From Antrodiella citrinella (lineage: Eukaryota; Basidiomycota; Agaricomycetes; Polyporales; Steccherinaceae), in NCBI GenBank assembly GCA_004802725.1, contig SGPM01000120.1:1-64000 (forward strand): 64,000 nt of DNA, read 5' to 3'. Below the pieces are notes generated by a model, which saw only the letters and a list, made by a program, of their open reading frames with translations, made no database searches and was not told the DNA's origin. The position numbers and the translations under genes were made by a program. Below, piece by piece: positions 45,308-57,065 of the stretch (position 1 is its first letter; every line of letters starts with the position of its first letter).

Positions 45308-45942
45308 ATGCTACGAACAGCGTTGAGAGCATCTGTGAGTCTTTACTATGCCTAGCTGCACCAAAAATTGATCTCGCTATGTAGCAATTACAGCGTGGTG
45401 TAGTACGCACACCACTGCTCACGCCATCCTCCTTTACAGTTGCTCGTCGGTTCCTGTCGCAGGAAGTCAGGGCAAAACTCCAGGATGCCGTGTCGTCTAC
45501 ACCGGTCGTACTATTCATGAAGGGTACACCAGAAGCACCGCAATGTGGTTTCTCACGAGCCACCGTGCAGATTCTGGACATCCAGGGCGTACCCGCGGAG
45601 AAGCTGAAGACGTTCAACGTACTGGAGGATGCGGAACTGAGGACAGCGATCAAAGAATTCTCGTGCGTGTCTGAATATGTTGCATGATGGTCAGAGCTGA
45701 CTGAAACGTCTTTGTTTCAAGTGAATGGCCAACTATTCCTCAGGTATACGTGAACGGCGAGTTCTTGGGCGGATGCGACATCATTCTTGGAAGTGAGAAA
45801 TGTCTGATCCGGGAATGTAGTTTGGATCTGACCTGCTTGCACGTTTACAGTGCACCAGTCGGGCGAACTCGAAACGTTGTTGGAGAAGAGCGGCGTCATT
45901 CCCCCAGTTGAAGCTTCGGATGCTAAAGTCGCGCCTGCATAA
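45308..45942 (+). CDS. GRX5: mitochondrial monothiol glutaredoxin
   Basis: Carries [2Fe-2S] clusters in the mitochondrial iron-sulphur assembly pathway after their release from the scaffold by Hsp70. The first exon is 27 nt (MLRTALRAS); together with exon 2 it makes an Arg/Ser-rich, acid-free presequence ([20 protein letters not shown]). The glutaredoxin fold follows: [20 protein letters not shown] with the monothiol CGFS active site, the dimer/GSH element [20 protein letters not shown] (TIPQ and GGCD are the glutathione contacts), and a tail ending ASDAKVAPA. Four exons with intron phases that restore the frame at FS|EWP and ILG|MHQ. Length is as expected. Lies tail-to-tail with ZIM17. Confidence 0.95.
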
Positions 45943-46163
45943 TCATAAACCTGCTCGATACCAAGTAGTACCAGTGCCGAGTTCTTTGATCGTCTCCGGA
46001 GTCCATTTCACTATGTATTCTAGCCATATGTTTCAATTATGGGACGTGCCTAATCATGCGGCGAGATCACTCATGAAAGTGAGTAATCCGAGTGGTGCAT
46101 GATCTATGTAAGAGTATTATGAGAAATATGGTATACATAGCTCGTCCTGATGTCCTCCGCCCA

Positions 46164-46737
46164 TCATGGCTCCGGATCGTATGAAATCACCCCATTTGTG
46201 ATTCTACCTCGCTTCACCATCTCTCCTCTTTCTTTCATGATGTTTTCAATGGTCCTGAGTTTCCCATCGCTCGTACGCGAGTCCTTGAACCATCCCAAAT
46301 GGTCCGCGATGAGATGTCTAAAGGTCGCGTGAGACTAGCTATGGAACAGCGGAGGGAGGAGCTTACCTGTTTTTACATCCTGGACATTGCACAATGACGA
46401 TACCCTTCTCGTAGCTCCTCCTACTGAACTCGTGCGACGACCGAGTACCACAGTCGGGCACTGTACATGTGAACTGAATCATGAGTCGCGGGTCCTGCGG
46501 GCCTACAGGTTCGTTTTCGGGCAGTACATCTGCTCCCAGCGCAACACCACTTGTCTGTGATGACGACGAAGGGTCCGATTCGGCATGAAATGGTGAGGTG
46601 GAATGAGAGCGTGGCAAACTGGTTCGCAGCGCAAACGCTTGTAGCCGATATCGGGGTAGAGATGGAGAGCTGGTACGAGCCAGGGATGACCTAGGAACAG
46701 CTCTGAGAGACTTTTGGAAGGTCCGAGCGCGAAACAT
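46164..46737 (-). CDS. ZIM17: DNL-type zinc finger protein, mitochondrial Hsp70 escort
   Basis: Zim17/Hep1/Tim15 keeps mitochondrial Hsp70 soluble and supports import and Fe-S biogenesis. The N-terminus is a long Arg/Ser presequence (MFRARTFQKSLRAVPRSSLA). The zinc ribbon reads IQFTCTVPDCGTRSSHEFSR then GIVIVQCPGCKNRHLIADHL, giving CxxxxC and CxxC pairs. The name-giving 'DNL' position is occupied by ADHLGWFKD, as in many fungal versions. An intron splits the domain at NR|HLI. The last exon continues to ITNGVISYDPEP. In ZIM17 the first cysteine pair is usually C-x2-C or C-x4-C; here it is C-x4-C. The frame is open upstream of 46737 but without a better presequence. Confidence 0.93.
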
Positions 46738-47152
46738 GATGTATTTTGAATCAAGAAAGAGGAGTTTGGAGGTTGGGATGAGTAAACGAATGAGCAAGCT
46801 CGGTTGAAGAGGCTCGGTGAGTTCACATACGATTACGTAAGGCCATCAAACATTTGTTGTACCACCAACAGGCGCTAGTTATTCCTACTCACCGCGTTCA
46901 CTGGCACTGGCTTTGTAATGTTCGGCCGAAACCCACTAGAGAAGCAACCGTTATGTCCCCCGAAGGCCACCATTTTTCACAAAAATATAACCCGGTGTAT
47001 CGGATTCAGTATGTCTCCCATCGAGATGCCCTTACTGAAACACATGGAGCTTGTGCACGGTGTCACGGTTTCGACCGATAGACATGTCCTCGTGCAGCTT
47101 GGTATAAAGTCAACAGCCAAAAATATAGCCGGGTCCATGAACTTGCAACAGC
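46738..47152. promoter_or_regulatory. divergent promoter between ZIM17 and MFS carrier 1
   Basis: About 415 bases between opposing starts. Two short plus-strand frames show no family feature. Expected to hold both promoters. Confidence 0.35.
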
Positions 47153-49448
47153 ATGTCGAGCCACACTCATGGTGAGCTCAAATCCGACGACCTGCACATC
47201 TTTGCCTTGCCCGGGCCTACACCCGAAACCCACATCGCAGTTACTGCCCGTGCTCTATCTGCGCCGGAGAAACCTGCATCTCTGGAATCCGGATCCGAAG
47301 ACAAAAGTATCACTGTAGAGCAAGATGTTGTCTCTGCGGACGACCGAACTTATGTATGTACCTTGATCCTTTCAAGTTTGTGGCGCACGCGCTGACCAAT
47401 ATCTTGCAGGTTGAGTTCGAGGAGAATGACTCACGAAACCCTCACAATTTCTCGCCGATGCGTAAGTGGGCTATCACGCTTATGACCAGTGCATTCCTAG
47501 CCCTATCTGGTGAGTTTTTCCGTTGGCAACAGACCAGCTCTGATAAGTTCTTCCACCAGTTGCCGGGTCCTCATCTTATGCGCTCGGAACGCCGTCTATG
47601 ATCCGCAACCTCCATGCCTCCACCTTCCAAGCAACAGCTGGGATCTCCACGTTCACAGCAGGATATTCGGTTGTCCCCCTACTGATCTCTTCGGTCAGCG
47701 AAGACTTCGGTCGGCAACCTATCTACATCGTCACGGTCATCGGATTCACTCTGATGCATCTCGTGGTGGCAAAGTATGTGTGCTTTTTCTAAATTATGTT
47801 CGTACGTCTCTAACGTACTTCACGCCAGAGCGGAAAATCTCTCAACGGTTCTGGTGGCCCGATTCTTCGGTGGGGTTTTCGGTTCTGGTTCGATCCTGTC
47901 CGCTGGCACTATTGCAGACCTTTGGTTACCACTTGAGTCAGTTTACCCGACGCTCTCCACGGCTAGCAGGACTGACACCGTGTACTACATAGGCGCGGTT
48001 TACCTATGTCCATATTCTCCCTTGCTGCGGTCGGCGGTACCGGCCTGGGGCCTGTCTTTGCAGGATACGTGGAAATGAACCCTCGCCTCGAATGGCGCTG
48101 GATCCAGTGGATCCATCTCATGTGCGGCCTTTCATCGCCTCTCTATTATGCGATTGCTCAGAAAAGCTTCACCCAGATTGTCTGGTGCGCTGACGGTGGC
48201 CATGATTCTCTTAACAAAGGAGATGCGCTCCGATGTGTTATCGCCAAGCGGTTGAGGAAGCAGACGGGCGATAAACGCTACCGTGCGCGGGTGGAAGACG
48301 ATCGTGCAAGTCTGGGCATGCGTATCTTCATTTCGCTGACAAGCCCTTTCTGTTGGTCGTGCGAATCTTTGACATCGGATTGAGCTGATTCATGGTCGTC
48401 GTAGATTTCATGTTCACAGAGCCGGTGGTTGCAAGTTTCAGCGTGAGTCTATCGGTCCTCCGTCAGCGCCTGAAATTGGAACGTATGCTGACCTTAGGTT
48501 CCAGCTTTGGATCGGCTTTGCATGGGGCATTACCTTTGTGCTGATTGAGTAAGTATTTACCTGTGTTCAAGACGCTCCACAATTTTAGCCAAGGTTCCAC
48601 CGGCCTGGTGTTCGTGACATTCTTGTGAGTGTCTGAACGCATATGATCGGCAAATTAGTGACCTGGGTTCAGGATCGGCAGTCTGCTCTGGATGTGCACG
48701 AATCAGATCCAAGAGCGGCTTTATCGGTAAATTTCCAGGATCCTAAATTTCCTGTGTTACTAACTCAGTGTCATTTTTAGAAAGCCTGTTAGCACTTACG
48801 GTCCAGAGGCACGACTGTATCACGCCATGTTTGCCGCCCTCTTATTTCCGGTCGCTATGTTCATCTACGCTTGGTGTACATTTCCAAGCGTGACTTGGGT
48901 CGCGCTCACGATTGGAATCGCTGTGAGTTCCTGGCACTCGCGGTTCTTGTCCTTGTCTGATGATTCTGTACGCCAGTTGTTTATGTGGGCGACCTTCATC
49001 ATGTTCCTCACCGTATTCAACTATTTAGCGGAATGGTACACTAACAGTCTAGCCCCTTCATTTGTTGCTGACGTTTCTACCCTAGCTACGGGCCTTTTGC
49101 CTCTTCAGCTCTGGGAGGACAAGCCCTTTGTCGTACGTTGATATCTGGACTCGCATATAATTTTCTGCGTTACTGATCCGTTTTCACCTCAAGTAACGCC
49201 GCGGCTGCAACATTTCCCCTGTTCACGCGACAAATGTACTCTGTGTTGACCTACAAATGGGCCAACACCATATTCGCATTCATAGCAGATCTTATGATAC
49301 CCATCCCATACGTGCGTATTTTGTATCCAGTCCAAAGACGCAAGTAGCTGATTTGCTCCGACCAGGTATTGTGTTTTTATGGACCACAGATTCGTGCTCG
49401 GAGCAAGTTTGCTTCGCACGTCAAGCATGGCTCCGGACCATAATGTAA
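47153..49448 (+). CDS. MFS transporter, DHA1 'polyamine-type' (copy 1, carries a frameshift)
   Basis: Plasma-membrane proton antiporter of the drug/polyamine DHA1 group. Exons can be followed from MSSHTHGELKSDD through FEENDSRNPHNFSPMRKWAI, GSSSYALGTPSMIRNLHAST, ISSVSEDFGRQPIYIVTVIG (MFS motif A-like), VLVARFFGGVFGSGSILSAG, RGLPMSIFSLAAVGGTGLGP, VEMNPRLEWRWIQWIHLI, FTEPVVASFS, YHAMFAALLFPVAMFIYAWC, NAAAATFPLFTRQMYSVLTY and YGPQIRARSKFAS. Compared with the two copies at 54623-57065 and 57723-60159, ten bases are missing near 48238, after SDV, where the others encode LLTR. The spliced frame therefore stops at PSG. Either a pseudogene, an assembly error or rescue by intron retention. About twelve introns. 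Confidence 0.8.
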
Positions 49449-49458
49449 TAAAACATGG

Positions 49459-49974
49459 CTATTCCTCTTGGCAACATTCCACCACAATGAAATACGGATC
49501 ATAGTGGTAATACTCTCCGTTTATCATTTTGAACACGACCTTTCCAGTCATTTGGTGAACGTGTGGTGTGCGAGGTGCGAATCTGTAGCGGGTATGTCGG
49601 TTCCAGCCTGAGGTAATTTTGTTCGTCGGAAGATATTGAGGAAGGTCTTGCATGACTGAGGCGAATGCCCAAAGAAGGTCATCGGGAACGAGGACATGCT
49701 GGTCTAGACGATTGACCGACACGTCGAACGCGAAGACCGCTTCATCCTCTTCCCATAGAATGCACGGGAGGTCGCAAACTATGAGTTTGCGGAGGACAGC
49801 GACTCGTGCGTGTTGGTCCGTAGTCCTATATGTGAGCGTTGTCGTGTTCGTGTTCGTTCGCTTCGCTTGCGCGTCGACTAGGACTGGTCGATGAAATCGA
49901 TAAAACTCGAAATTTTGAAAGCTTGAAGTTGAGTACTTTGCCAAACACGACACAACATCCCGGCAACTACCCAT
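49459..49974 (-). CDS. hypothetical protein, intronless
   Basis: A 171-residue ATG frame with no introns, ending 10 bases from the MFS copy 1 stop codon on the other strand. Composition is protein-like, with recognisable beta-strand patterns (KVVFKMINGEYYHYDPYFIV; LIVCDLPCILWEEDEAVFAF) and Asp/His-rich turns. There is no signal peptide, membrane helix or known motif, and I do not recognise the family. The compact end-to-end spacing suggests overlapping 3' untranslated regions with the MFS gene. It could also be a fragment of a larger gene, as its upstream sequence is unremarkable. Confidence 0.5.
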   Translation of the reverse strand: MGSCRDVVSCLAKYSTSSFQNFEFYRFHRPVLVDAQAKRTNTNTTTLTYRTTDQHARVAVLRKLIVCDLPCILWEEDEAVFAFDVSVNRLDQHVLVPDDLLWAFASVMQDLPQYLPTNKITSGWNRHTRYRFAPRTPHVHQMTGKVVFKMINGEYYHYDPYFIVVECCQEE

Positions 49975-50143
49975 TTACGACACCACGATGAATCAGCAAT
50001 ATTGCAATACTGCGTCTCTTGAAAGTTTAGAACCAATGTTACCCGACAACAACGCACTATCTATCGGGGTGATTTGCTCTAACAGCAAGCTTTATGAAAC
50101 AATGTGCTGTAACCTTACGGCATCCAACGACAATAATCATGAA

Positions 50144-52111
50144 TTACAGGAGTAGCACCTCTCCATTTCTCGTGCCCAGTACAACCTTTCCAGTTACCTC
50201 GGAGAATGCACAGTGGGTAATGTCATCTGGACAACAGTAAAGCATGAGCTCGGCGAATCATTGGTGCATCGACAAGGGACGTACCGCGCAAGTCAAACGA
50301 GTTCACTTCAAATAGACACTTGCCTGCGATCTCCTTGCTTCCTTCGTCCTCGGTCCCATCACGTGCGACATCAAATCCAAATACTCTCCGCTGCACACTG
50401 TTCCTTTGCCTCTCCACCCACACCCCGCGCGTCCGCTGCGGCCCTAGAGCACACGCCGAGACGAACCCGCGAGAGCCTGGTGTGAACCCGCTCCGAGTCC
50501 GAGGAGTCGGCGTGTCAGAGCGTTCGTGCGTGGTGGGTATAGACAATGCCATGTGGTGCACAGACACAAGTGTGGTATCCAGACTGAGCGGGACGACGAC
50601 GTTACTGCATTGCATGTCCTTGAGCGTGTATTCTTGGGTTATGAAGCCCCGAGGGAATTGGACGTCAGCGCGGTAGTGGAAAAGACCGCGGAGGACGTCG
50701 TACGTGAGGAAGTCGCATGATATCGTGGTCACACCGTCCGGTGTAGAAGACCGGGAGATCTTAGGGTCGGAGAAGGAGACGCCCCGAAAGGTCGTCTCCA
50801 GGAAATCATGTCTTCGGATGTCTATATCAGCCAGCGAGGCATGCCTTCGTAGCTGTTGTCCCTCTAAGAGTGTCCCATTGAAAGAGCCGGAAAATGTGTA
50901 CAGTTCCACAGAACGAGTCTTCAGACAGAGAATGTGACGGGATGTGAGGAAGGTCGCGCCGATAATACCACTCCACTGATCCATATAAGAATCAAGCGAA
51001 GACACTGAAACCAGAGCACGCACCAACTCTTCTCCCTCTGAACCCACACCGATCTCCCAATGAACATGAGTGTGTAAGTTCACCAGCGAGATGGTTTGAG
51101 CATGAGAAAAGACAATCACATTCGAAGATGGATCGAACGCCCTGACGGTATATGGTGCGGTCGTGCGGAAGGTGTGAAGCAGCTCCGGAGCGGGGTACGG
51201 TGGTGATACATCTGTAGGCAGTCTGAAACGGTGAAGTCGGGTCGTTCCGTCGCTGTAAGGGCAGTCGTCAGACGCACGAATGTCGCAATAATAATGGCAA
51301 TGATACTGACGTTGTGATAGCAATGTAAATGGTGTTCTGTCCTGGGTCCAGATACGACGAGCACCAAGGGGTGACGTCCGAGGGTGTATGAATCACAGCA
51401 CGTACTTCTGGCTTCGTGTCAGAGTCAGGCCACGAAGTACCAACACCTATGAGATCGTGTGGGTTCGGAAACAGATCCCATATCTCCACGACATCCATGA
51501 AGGCAGCAACCAGCCATCGATCAAGAAATAAATTCAGCGCAATCAGGGACCTAGCCTCCCCTGCCTCCCGACTGAACTGTGACGTCCATGACGATGGCAG
51601 AATCAGTCGGGGTAATTCTCGCCAATTTCTTGCGCGACGTAGAAGCCATTCCCGTTGAGTACGATGAAGAGAGATGCAGGTCCGTTCGAGGGTGATTAGG
51701 TTGGTTTTCGATACAGAGTTGGCGAGGAGGTTTCGCGCAGTCGGGGGTACTGGTAAAGACGCTTCCTGAGCGCGTAGAAGAGAAAGCCATAAATATTTAT
51801 CTTTCGTAATTTGGCCTAGGTATTTGCATGTCTAGAGAAAGATTCGTGAGCACTGAGCATCACAACAAAAGAACGCACACAACAAGCTGGAGGATGTACA
51901 CAGATGCCTCGCACACGAACGTGTGATGTCGCGAGAGGTACCGCATGCGCACATACCTCCGGACGGTATATCGCATTTTGGATGCAGATGTATGGCTTCA
52001 TTGAAGACACAGAACACAACTCACCTGACGTAGAGATACAATATCATTCACCCCCACAAATGCCACGATGGCCAGACATATCTCACTGGGGATAGAAAGG
52101 AGACCCGCCAT
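50144..52111 (-). CDS. F-box protein with WD40-like C-terminal half
   Basis: Likely substrate receptor of an SCF ubiquitin ligase. Exon 1 carries the F-box start (MAGLLSIPSEICLAIVAFVG then VNDIVSLRQ). The second exon completes it (TCKYLGQITKDKYLWLSLLR) and continues TNLITLERTCISLHRTQREW and LNLFLDRWLVAAFMDVVEIW. The later exons show WD40-like blade patterns (TVRAFDPSSNVIVFSHAQTI; IIGATFLTSRHILCLKTRSV; VELYTFSG) and end ITHCAFSEVTGKVVLGTRNG then EVLLL. Four exons with good GT-AG joins. This agaric F-box architecture is common, and the target cannot be inferred. Divergent from ADE16, 274 bases apart. Confidence 0.8.
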
Positions 52112-52385
52112 GCCACGAGAGATACACGAACCAGCAGAGCTCGCCTGCAACGACGGTGCAGCGCTCCCTCCTGGAAGTGTTCGGAGCTTTGACTTGGGGT
52201 CTTGAAGAGAATGGTTGAACTTGAACAAGTTCAAGAAGATCCCAGCGACTGCGGCAGTGCGATCATGATGGGTGACGCTAGACCGGAGATTGTCCCGAGG
52301 AGATAAGATTGAGATCTACGAGATCTACGACTGTGAATCCAATCGCTGCAAATTGAATCTTGTTCTTCCCCGCTCATCTGCAATC

Positions 52386-54513
52386 ATGTCTGCACCAATT
52401 GGTGGGTTCGTCCTGAAAGGAAGATTGCATACATACTAAAAACACGTTGTGTAGCCCTTTTGTCGGTGTACGACAAGACTGGTCTTGTCGATTTCGCCAC
52501 CGGCCTTCACTCCGCTGGTGTACGGTTGCTCGGTTCGGGTGGAACAGCAAAAAAGATCAGGGAAGCAGGAATACCCATCGAGTCAGTGTCTTTCAACATG
52601 GACAAGCATTGCGTATTCATGCTGTATCAGGGATGTCTCTGATATCACAAAGGCTCCCGAGATGTTGGGAGGGAGAGTGAAGACGCTCCACCCTACTGTC
52701 CATGGTGGTACGTTGTCTATATCCCTCGGATGGAAACATCTCTCTTATCTCAATCAACAACGAAAAGGTATCCTTGCTAGGTCCATCCCTTCAGATGAAG
52801 CAGATTTGAAGGCGCAGTCGATTTCACCCATCTCTATCGTGGTGTGCAACTTGTATCCATTCACTTCCACCATTTCCAAACCCAACTGCACTCTCGCCGA
52901 TGCAGTCGAAGAAATCGACATTGGAGGCGTTACTCTTCTTCGTGCAGCAGCCAAGAACCATGAACGCGTGTCTGTGCTCTCCGATCCCGCCGATTACACG
53001 TCTTTCCTAGAGGCCTGGAAGAGCAGCAACAACGCCGTCGACCAGGCACTCCGAAGCAAGTTGGCACTCAAGGCCTTTGAGATGACTGCAGAGTACGACA
53101 ATGCTATTAGCGGTTATTTCAGGGAGCAATACGTGTCTTCTGACCTTCCCGCGGACAAGTTGGCTGGTCCCGTACAAAGAATGCCCCTGCGCTATGGTGC
53201 CAACCCTCATCAGAAGCCAGCTCAAGCATTTGTTACTGAAGGGGACCTTCCTTTCAAAGGTGCGTTCACGCTCCGGTAGCAGAACTTAACATTTGGTCTC
53301 ACCAATTTGTAGCCCTCAGCGGATCCCCAGGATATATCAACTTGTTGGACGCGTTGAACTCGTATGCCCTGGTTCGGGAACTGCAGATCGCTCTTGACCT
53401 ACCTGCCGCTGCGTCGTTCAAGCACGTCTCACCTGCAGGTGCTGCTGTAGGTGTTGAACTGAACGAGACTGAGAAGAAGGTCTACGGCGTCGACGATCTA
53501 AAGGAGCCGTTGACACCCCTTGCTGCTGCGTACGCTCGTGCGCGAGGTACGTTTCGGCTCCCATATTCATCTAGAGATTGACTGACAGGTTTGGTGCAGG
53601 TGCTGATCGCATGTCTTCTTTCGGAGACTTCATTGCCCTCTCCGCTTCATGTGATCTTGTGACTGCCAAAATCATTTCCCGCGAGGTATCCGACGGTATC
53701 ATCGCACCAGGGTACTCCCCCGAGGCTCTGGACGTACTGAAGAAGAAGAAGGGTGGAAAATACTGCGTGCTGCAGATCGATCCTACCTACGTACCAGCTG
53801 GGGTCGAGACGCGTCAAGTCTATGGTATCCATATGCAACAAAGACGCAACGATGCCAAAATCGATGCTAAGCTGTTCGAGACCCTCGTCACTAAGAACAA
53901 GGAGGTACATCGTCTACATCTAATCATATCTGCATTCAAGCTTATCGCAATTGTTTCCCAGCTTCCCTCCCAGGCGTTGACGGATCTCATAGTCGCAACG
54001 CTCGCACTCAAGTACACACAATCCAACAGCGTCGCGTATGCCTACCACGGTGCGATCGTCGGTATCGGCGCTGGCCAACAGTCCCGCATTCACTGCACTC
54101 GTCTCGCCGGTACGAAAGCCGACCTCTGGTGGTTGCGCCACCACACTCGTGTCCTTGACCTGCCTTTCAAGAAAGGCGTCAAGCGCGCTGAGAAGGCGAA
54201 CGCCATTGACCTCTTTGTCGGCGGAGAGGTCCTCGAGGGCGGCGAACGCACGCAGTGGGAGAGTCTGTTCGAGACTGTCCCGGAGGCTCTGACTGCGGAG
54301 GAGCGTACCATGCACGCGAAGAAGCTCGACGGCGTCGCGTGTTCCAGCGACGCGTTCTTTCCCTTCCCTGATAACGTGCACCGGGCGAGGAGGAGTGGCG
54401 TGAAGTACCTTGCAGCCCCAAGCGGGAGTGTCATGGATGCGGAGTGCATCAAAGCAGCTGACGAGCATGACATGGTCTTTGCCCATACCAACCTGAGGCT
54501 GTTCCACCACTGA
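52386..54513 (+). CDS. ADE16: bifunctional AICAR transformylase / IMP cyclohydrolase
   Basis: Catalyses the last two steps of de novo IMP synthesis (ATIC; PurH). The first exon encodes only MSAPI. The MGS-like cyclohydrolase domain follows: [71 protein letters not shown] and [20 protein letters not shown]. The transformylase domain shows [86 protein letters not shown] block (here [20 protein letters not shown]), [10 protein letters not shown] and [20 protein letters not shown], ending NLRLFHH. The catalytic Lys-His pair (FKHVSPAG) is present. About six introns. Expected length near 600 residues. Confidence 0.96.
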
Positions 54514-54622
54514 AGAATCGAAAGAAGAGTTAAAGAAGTCGTGCTCGAATGATGTATAGAAATTTGGGGAATGTTGTACCTACGTCGATTGGATCAAACA
54601 TACATTTGTCTAGGACAACGTG

Positions 54623-57065
54623 TTACGGGGCTACGGTAGTGTCAGTGTCAGTAGTGTCTATGGTTGTGGTGTTTACCGTCTGTGGGTAATGTATTACATG
54701 CGAGGCGAACTTGCTCCTCGCACGAATCTGAGGTCCATATATGAAAAGAACCTGGCAATTGAGAATTTGTTAGTGTTGCAATTTCTGCCATTCATTCACG
54801 ATGCGTACGAATGGTATGGGTATCATGAGTGTTGCTATGAATGCGAATATTGTGTTGGCCCATTTGTATGTCAATGCAGAATACATTTGTTGCGTAAAGA
54901 GCGGAAAGGTTATAGCGGCAGTGTTGCCTTTAATAGTGGCACTTTGAGCGAGCAGTCGCGCGAACATAATAAAGACTCACGACAAAGAGCTTGGCCTGCG
55001 AGGGCGGAAGAGGCGAACGGACCGTAGCTGTTCATTTTGCGTCAGAACATTGTACATGTCTCAACGACGCGAATGCACATACCAATCCGCCAGATAGTTG
55101 AAAACACTGAGGTATATCATGAACATCGCCCATACGAACAACTATCAAATCATCAGAGAGATAGACCGGTGCGGAAAATGGAGACGGCATACCGTTATAG
55201 CAATCGTCAATGCAACCCAAGTCACACTTGGAAACGTGCACCATGCATAGATGAACATAGAAACAGGGAACAGCACTCCGGCAAACATAGCATGATACAG
55301 TCGTGCCTCTGGACCACGTTTAGAGAAGTTCGCGCTATTGTGGCCAATATCCATCAGCGCTCAGCATGAAACATAGAGACATGATGTGACTGCGAAACAC
55401 ACTGATAAAATCTCTCTTGAATTTGATTTGTGAGCATGCCAAGGATGCTGCCAATGCTATTTGCAGGTCAGTATCAGTAAAGCAGTGTTATACTATGACG
55501 CACAGGAAGGTGATGAAGACAAGTCCGGTCGATCCGATGCTGAAATTATGGAGCGTTCGGAAAACAGGAGAAATCGACCTATACGGGTGGTCAATCCAAG
55601 ATAGAAAGCCGAGAAACCTTCCAAACACTCACTCTACTAAAACGTATAAAATCCCCCAAGCAAAGCCAATCCATATCTATGAGGTTTGATAACTCAGAAT
55701 ATTGTGAATGGCAGATGCAACGAAGTTTCCTTACACTGAAGCTGGCAACGACAGGTTCAGTAAACATGAAATCTGAGAGCAGGGTCTTCAGCGATGATTG
55801 CGTGTGGAACGACTTGTCGGTTAAGACACTCACAAACAGGTCTGGTCAAAGAGATGAATATGAGAGTCCTGAGACTAGCACGCTCTTCCTCCACTCGTGC
55901 GCGATAACGCTGGTCGCCTGTTTTCTTTCTCATTCTCTTTGCGATACGAGTGAGAAGGATGTCGGCTCGCGTTTCTTTCATCAGCAAAGCTATTGCAGCT
56001 ATCAGGACACCGACCAGTCTAACAAGCAAGTGAATAGGTGAAGCATAGCGAAGGAGCAAAAAGCCATACATCAGATGTATCCACTGTATTCAACGCCACT
56101 GGAGGTGTGGGTTCATTTCTACATACCCTGCGAAGACAGGTCCCAACCCGGTGGCGCCTACTGCGGCAACAGAGAAAATCGACATGGGAAGACCCCGTCT
56201 GTTTACGATCGTGAGCTCGGACTAAACGGGACGTCATACTATGACCAACTCATGCGGTAACCAAATATCCGCTATCGTACCCGCAGCCTGACGAAGGAAG
56301 ATCAGCTACAGGCAGAACATATCAAAATAAGAAAGACGTACCAGTGTTGAACCTGACCCTACCACACCTCCGAGGAAACGAGCTACCAGGACGACTTGTA
56401 TTGTCGGGGCTCTGCAAAATTCATCAGGCCAATCTCGGCATCAAGCATAATAACAACTTACAATGCTACCATGAGATGAGTTAGCGCAAATAGAATTGCG
56501 CTGGAGAGGTATATTGGCTGTCGTCCGAAGTCTTCACTGATAGAAGAGATAATAAGAGGGACGATAGCATACCCCAAGGCGTATGTTGAGATCCCAATGG
56601 TCGCCCTGAAGTTCGTGGTATGGAGATCGTGTGTCATGGAAGGCCATCCGAGTGCGTATGAAGACGAGCCTGCAGCTACAATGTTTCGTGCACTTAGATT
56701 CACTCAAATTGTTATGGAGGGTCGGGGGGAGGAGATTACCTGCGAGGGCTATGTACGCACTCACGACAAGCGTGATGGTCCGTTTTCGCGCGAAAGAATA
56801 ATTGATAGGATTGCGAGGATCCTTTTCTTCGAATTGAACCTAACGTGCAATTTATGGATGAACAATCATAGCAGCTAGAGGTTGGGAGAGAACCTACATA
56901 GAAACGGTCGTCATTAGTTTCTACTTGATCCTTACATCCTTCGGAAGCGTGTTTGCTGTCAAGCTTAGGCTCCACTGTTCGTTCCGGGTGGAGTACACAT
57001 TCCGTTGAAGTCGGCACCAGGGTAGCGGCAGGAGATGAACCGGAAATGTTCATAAAGTTGAGCAT
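54623..57065 (-). CDS. MFS transporter, DHA1 'polyamine-type' (copy 2)
   Basis: Twelve-helix proton antiporter, paralogue of the genes at 47153 and 57723. It starts MLNFMNISGSSPAATLVPTS. Blocks in order: FEEKDPRNPINYSFARKRTI, GSSSYALGWPSMTHDLHTTN, ISSISEDFGRQPIYLSSAIL, VLVARFLGGVVGSGSTLAAG, RGLPMSIFSVAAVGATGLGP, VEMNPHLQWRWIQWIHLI, KETRADILLTRIAKRMRKKT, FTEPVVASFS, YHAMFAGVLFPVSMFIYAWC, NTAAITFPLFTQQMYSALTY and the last exon VLFIYGPQIRARSKFASHVI with a Thr/Asp-rich tail. It is the intact reference showing the LLTR codons missing in copy 1. About a dozen introns. The ligand cannot be predicted; 'polyamine' is only the customary family name. The open frame extends upstream to a GTG. Confidence 0.85.
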
